From Whalleya microplaca (taxonomy: Eukaryota; Ascomycota; Sordariomycetes; Xylariales; Xylariaceae), in assembly GCA_022497155.1 (NCBI GenBank), contig MU385771.1:218528-282527 (forward strand): a DNA stretch of 64,000 bases, written 5' to 3'. Of this stretch, positions 59,445 to 64,000 are shown piece after piece; positions within the stretch are counted from its first letter, which is position 1, and every line of letters starts with the position of its first letter. The position numbers and the translations under genes are program-made. Below the pieces are notes generated by a model. The model was not told the DNA's origin, searched no databases, and saw only the letters and a list, made by a program, of their open reading frames with translations.

Positions 59445-59695
59445 TGTGACGGCTCAAGGAAGGAGGTGGCGCGTGCTGAGTAATAGGTGTGTATTACTGT
59501 AAATTAATAAGGTGAGGAGTAAAAGGTCAGCTAATTGCTGTGTGACAGCCTGACCTGAGAAAACCTCCTCACCTGCTTATCTAATCTAGCTGACTAATCG
59601 AGAGGTTGTCAGGGAGGTCACGTGTGAGGGGCCTAGTGGGGTGCCCTGCAGCTTACAGGGCCTTACAGCACACCCACAGGGCCTGTGCCGTGACA
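59445..59695 (-). repeat. 5' LTR of element B
   Basis: 251 bp, partner of 57619-57869, immediately followed on the plus side by the GTACG target duplication. Confidence 0.9.
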
Positions 59696-59716
59696 GTACG
59701 GTTGATTTTTTTCAGC

Positions 59717-59835
59717 TTAATTTATAATTTGTTACGGCAAATTACCTACCTTTTTTAACTTAATTTATAACTAGTTATAACAAGTTACCCTTTATTTATT
59801 TATATATTAATTTATAATTAGTTATAATAGTATAT
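59717..59835 (+). repeat. Stem-loop array in the element A leader, part 2
   Basis: Continuation of the array on the far side of element B: hairpins at 59717-59740 (TTA/CAA), 59757-59786 (AACTTA/CAAGTT) and 59802-59835 (ATATATTA/TAGTATAT). Each again has exactly 18 apical bases of the ATTTATAAYTAGTTAYRR type. It ends just upstream of the gag-like frame. Confidence 0.6.
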
Positions 59836-59879
59836 CGGTAATAACTTTTATCGGCGGCGGTAAGATTTACGCCGCCATT

Positions 59880-60920
59880 TAAGCAGCTATAGCTATTTTA
59901 TGTGCTAAACTTATATTTAAATTTAATGCCTATATTAAATCCCTAAAAAGTAATTATAAAAACCACATTTAGCAGCTTTAAGTCGATAAATCTTTTATCG
60001 AAATTAAGCTTGCCGTCGTTAAAACTACCTATAGTACTTTCCTAGCTAAGCAATTACGCCCTCGACTTATCCTCCTAGATCTTCCTACCTTATTTAGCCT
60101 GTCAGACTTTAATATATAGATGCTACAGCTATTAGGCAAGTTAAGCGTTAATAGTAATACTTTCGGCTTACCGGAAGTAAAGTTTTATTATATATACGCT
60201 CGACTTAAACCTAAAATATAGTATCTTATTAATCCCGTCTTTTATTAAACATAAAAAATAAAAGTCTAAGACTATTAGCAGATCCTAAATACTTTAAACC
60301 GACTGTACGAGAATCCGAATAAAGCCGATCGGGCCGCTAAACGCCTCCATAGTTTTAAGTAGGGTTAAAATAAATCCATTCGTACCTTTTTAGCGAATTA
60401 AGAGCGCTAGATATACAAATTAGGCGCCGTTATTTTATCTAATACACTTAAAATCTAAGGCTTCCGTTATAACGTAAACAATTAATTAAAAAATAAACTA
60501 AATAAAATAAATCAGCTTTAAGGACTACCGGAAAATTACGATAAGTTTATTTTTTTGTTTTACCGATTATCAGGATATTATATCTATAAAATTAAAAGAA
60601 ATATATCGTTAGTTCTTTATTACTCGAACGTAATAAATACGTTTATTAGTACAATTTATGTCCACTATCTAACGATCTATAGTAAGTCCGAAAATATTTT
60701 TAAAGATAGTAAATAGCTACCTAAAATTACGTCACTTTAAATAATAGCGGGTTAGTAAGCTTTCCCTGCCTTAAAAATTAAGCAGCAGCGTTATTAGAAA
60801 CAATATGCCTATATATATTATAGTAATAGAAACCACGAAATTTCGAAATGCCCTTTATTACTAGCGGAATCGAACTTTCGGAAGCTTTTCGCCGATAAGG
60901 ATAACGGTTACGAGAATTAA
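59880..60920 (+). pseudogene. Gag-like reading frame of element A, RIP-inactivated
   Basis: One frame stays readable over about 345 codons despite several TAG/TAA stops. It includes FLAKQLRPRLILLDLPTLF and LLGKLSVNSNTFGLPEVKF, typical of fungal LTR-element Gag. Near the end, at 60801-60860, the spacing of a CX2CX4HX4C zinc knuckle is intact, but the first two Cys positions are Tyr (TAT, one G-to-A step from TGT); His and the last Cys remain. The frame stops at about 60920, 310 bp before the 3' LTR, and no protease, RT or integrase reading was found. Confidence 0.7.
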
Positions 60921-61232
60921 GTAGGTAATTAGGAAGGTAGTTAGTTATAATAGCAAGTATATAATTTATAATAATTAATATTAAGTAATTATAAAGGAAT
61001 ATAATAAATTAATAAAATCTTTTTAAAGGACTTAATTTTTAAAATTTTAATAAGTTTATTCGGTATTAATATTAAATCTTATATAATTTATATAGGTAGA
61101 GATATAAGGGTTAAATAAGGTCAAAAAATCACTTTTTAAAAATAGTAGTAATTAGGTTAATCCCTATATATACTAGGTACGTTATAAGCTAGCTATTATT
61201 AGCTATTATATACAGTAGATTTAAGGGGGTAA

Positions 61233-61486
61233 TATTATAACATAAGCTTATAGGGTGCTTTATAACTCCCTAAAAGTCCCTGTAGCTATAATATACCCCA
61301 CTACTCCTCATACGTGACCTGCTAGACTACATACTTAATTAAATAGCTTAGGTAATTAGGTAAGAAAGTTTTCTTAGGTTAGGCTGTTATATAATAATTA
61401 GCTAACCTTTTACTCCTCACCTTATAATTTTATAGTAATATATACCTATTACTTAAATACGCCACCTCTTTCCTTAAGCCGTCACA
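61233..61486 (+). repeat. 3' LTR of element A
   Basis: 254 bp, same length as the 5' LTR, but heavily C-to-T/G-to-A changed over its first 200 bp. It ends intact in AAGCCGTCACA and is followed by the CCTAT duplication. Confidence 0.85.
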
Positions 61487-61491
61487 CCTAT

Positions 61492-64000
61492 AAATTAAAA
61501 AATATATAAAACTCTTATAAAACTTTTACGAAAAAAACTCAGTTCTATTAAGTCTTATATAAGAAATTAAAATATTAATTAATTATATTATAGCTATTTA
61601 TAAAAATAAATTTTAATATAATAAAATAATATTAAAATAATTATAGGCAATTAGATATTATTAGGAACTAGTTTTATTATAGCTTATTAATATCTAATTA
61701 ATTACGTTTCGGCTAATAAACTAAAACTAGGAAACTATTAAGTTTTTTATTATTTATATTTTTCCGACTTAATTTAAATATCTTTAATTCTAACGCGCGG
61801 CTAGCTATAATAAAAGTTAAATCTTCTTTTAATAGTATTATAAAAAGTATTAATCCTTTAGAAAACACCTTATTTAATAGTTTTTTAATACGACAAGTTA
61901 ATTTATAAGTAATAATTTTAATATCTTTATTAGACTAATTACTTATATATCCGAATAATAAGAAATAATGATTTGACGGTTTTTCGATATTATTATAAGA
62001 CTATTTTATAATCTCCTATAATATTCCTTAAATCAAATTAAATAGCTTTTTATAGAGACGGGAATTAGGGAAACTAATACGGTACGTAATAGGAAAAAAA
62101 CGAGTATCGGGTACCCAATTTATATTTAGAAACTTTTTTAGTTTAATTCGAATAATAGCTTTATATCCGGTAATTTTAGGAAAAGAACTGCCGTAAAAAC
62201 TAGGATATAAACGTATCCCATTAATATAAATGTTATAATATATTAAATTATTTTATAATTATTTTATTAATAATATATTTTAAAGTTATAGTAGGTTTAA
62301 TTTTAGCTAGTTTCGATAAACGAGATTATTAAAGACAAATACTATTCCTAATTTTACTTAAATAAAATGTTTGAATGCCGTAAATAATACCGATATTTTT
62401 TTATTTTATATAATATAATAAAAATTGTCGTTTCTAAATTATAATATCGGAAAATATAAAGCGGGATAAATAATATAAAAGAAGTTTCTTTTTTAATAAT
62501 ATAAAAAATTTAGGTAAGGAGATATAAGTAGGTTTAAATGTATATAGTTTTTCTTTTGTTTAAATAACCTATTAGTTTTATAATATTTTAAACCGATTTT
62601 TATTAGCGATAGTAAAGTTAATGGCGTTTAATATTTATTTAGGATAGTTTTTATACTAATAAAACTTCGTATATAAAATGTCGATAATAATATACTAGCT
62701 AGCTTTTTATATATAGTAAAGTTTATATTTAATGCCTTAAAAAAATTAAAATAATAAAATAATTATAAAATAATCTTATAACAATTTATAATTATTAGTC
62801 GATTTATTTTTTAGGTAATTTTTTATATATTTTCAATATTAATATCGTTTTCGCGGTTATTTTTTTAAAGGTATAGGTTTATATGTTTTCGAAAGCGGAG
62901 AAATTCGCAAATAATAAATTTAGTTATTACTTTTATTATATTTCATTTATTTATAAGCGAAAAAGAAGAGTCGCTTTTGCCTGGTTTCTTGATATAAGGT
63001 AATTTAGGGCTTTTTTAAAAAAATAGAAGTTATTTAATAGTTATAAGTATATAAAAATTATAAAATAATTGCGAGATAATCAGATATTAAATGTACCTTT
63101 TAGATTTATATATTAAATTTTAGGATATTTTTTTTAGTTAGGTATAAAGGATATACTAGCAAAAGGGAGTAAAAATATTAATCGGTAAAGCTATACCGTT
63201 TAAAGTTATTCTTTTTGTTATAAAAGTAATATTTTTTCTCTAGTCCTTCGTTTATATTAACTTAATCCGCATTACTATTATCGAAGCCTTCGGAAATCTC
63301 GGAATATTTCTGTATAATTTAATTAAAATACTTTTTTTTTTCGGAACTAAAAAAAATTAAAATAGAAATAATCTTAAAATAATTAAATATATATTACTTT
63401 ATCTCGACTTATATTATTATAGCTTGTTTTTAAATTTCGGTTTCGCGATTAATTATAATAAGATTCTTTTTTTGCCAAATATTAAATTATTATTTAATTA
63501 TTTATTTTAAATTATAGCGGGCTTTTTTTATATTAAAAGTTATAAAATCGAGATTTTTTTTTCGCTCCCGAGCTTTTTAAGTATTCGGATTAATAAAAAG
63601 CTTATTATCCGGCTTACGTTATTTTACGACCGGAGATATAATGTTAAAATTAATTAGAAACTAATTATTTTATAATTAATTTGTATATTTTATAGTTATA
63701 TACCTATTTTAGGCCTTTAGGAGTAATAAAATAAGATTAGGAATAATATTATAACTATAATATAATTATTAAAAAGTTAAAAATATTATGGGAAATTACT
63801 GGGGTAAATGTTAGAATTTAAGCGAGGGAAAATAAGGCTAGTGGTTAAAAAAGTGGGGCTGTTTAAAATCTCAAGTTATTTTTTCCGTTTTTAAAAATTA
63901 CGCAATTTTATTATAAAAATAATAAAAATATAACTAATAAAAGGGACTTTTTTAATATATATATATTAAATATAATTTAATAAAAATTATATTATTAATA
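61492..64000. other. Very AT-rich RIP-degraded sequence
   Basis: About 2.5 kb of strongly AT-rich DNA with no ORF of note on either strand. It looks like one or more older transposons eroded by RIP, possibly the edge of a larger heterochromatic block beyond the window. No ends or coding motifs could be recognised by eye. Confidence 0.6.

Larger units (their letters stand above)
57619..59695 (-). mobile_element. LTR element B: young non-autonomous copy nested in A
   Basis: 2077 bp with 251-bp LTRs (57619-57869, 59445-59695) differing at one base (57652 A, 59478 G). A perfect 5-bp target duplication GTACG (57614-57618, 59696-59700) flanks it. Orientation is minus: the polypurine run AGGGGGG lies next to the LTR at 57870, and the first internal bases after the LTR at 59445 match element A. 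It shares LTRs, about 40 bp at the 5' and about 55 bp at the 3' internal ends with A, but the middle is different and has no gag or pol. Near-identical LTRs mean recent insertion. Confidence 0.9.
56879..61486 (+). mobile_element. LTR element A: old, RIP-mutated, gag-only, interrupted by element B
   Basis: 4608 bp including the inserted element B; about 2.5 kb without it. Both LTRs are 254 bp (56879-57132 and 61233-61486), flanked by CCTAC (56874-56878) and CCTAT (61487-61491), a 5-bp duplication with one C-to-T change. The right LTR start (TATTATAACAT) differs from the left (TGTCACAGCAC) only by C-to-T and G-to-A changes, the RIP signature. A polypurine tract (AAGGGGG) precedes the right LTR. 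The interior has a stem-loop array in the leader and a gag-like frame, but no pol was found. Confidence 0.85.

Noticed and set aside
1..64000. tRNA and rRNA genes
   Set aside because: Scanned by eye for GGTTCGAATCC-type T-arms and rRNA motifs; the few GTTCGAA hits lack acceptor and D-arm partners.

Overview
The window reads as nuclear DNA of a filamentous ascomycete (Pezizomycotina, most likely a Sordariomycete-type genome; species not identifiable from sequence alone). Coding regions are GC-rich. Introns are short (about 50-180 nt) with GT...CTAAC...AG signals. Intergenic DNA and the right end are AT-rich, with the C-to-T/G-to-A pattern typical of repeat-induced point mutation (RIP).

Layout: 0-25.5 kb is mainly conserved genes: a mitochondrial tyrosyl-tRNA synthetase (truncated by the left edge), divergent from the succinate dehydrogenase anchor SDH4; the GARP tethering subunit VPS53; a cytosolic-type GH18 chitinase with an altered catalytic motif; a LaeA-like methyltransferase; the ubiquitin shuttle DSK2; a quinone-oxidoreductase-type MDR enzyme convergent with a metallo-beta-lactamase-fold protein; an amidase; and a small methyltransferase. 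25.7-38.4 kb holds a single-pass surface protein, a DUF1776 protein, the mRNA 3'-end factor YTH1, a secreted GH31 alpha-glucosidase and a DUF1772 membrane protein. 38-54 kb is sparser: a fungal zinc-finger protein, a secreted rhamnogalacturonan-lyase-like (PcRGLX/PL26-like) protein, a STAND-type N-domain/ankyrin protein, pyrroline-5-carboxylate reductase, a cupin and a TRI14-like secreted propeller protein. No PKS, NRPS or terpene synthase is present, so the genes do not form an obvious metabolite cluster.

54.8-64 kb is a transposon block. It contains a degenerate gene, two of the window's three solo LTRs of one small family (each with a 5-bp target duplication), a 471-bp hAT-type MITE with a perfect 8-bp duplication, a fragment of a TA-target MITE whose longer copy lies at 42.5 kb, and two nested LTR elements of one family. 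The older outer element (A, 56879-61486) is RIP-mutated and keeps a gag-only reading frame with a mutated CCHC zinc knuckle. The young inner element (B, 57619-59695) has LTRs differing at one base and lacks gag.

The most unusual signal is in these two elements. In both, the leader downstream of the 5' LTR carries a tandem array of stem-loops. The apical 18-20 nt are nearly constant and contain a nested inner stem, while the outer stems differ from hairpin to hairpin but remain self-complementary. I propose, as inference, a repeated RNA packaging or Gag-binding signal kept by the parasitic element B after losing gag. A folding/covariation analysis is needed to test this.
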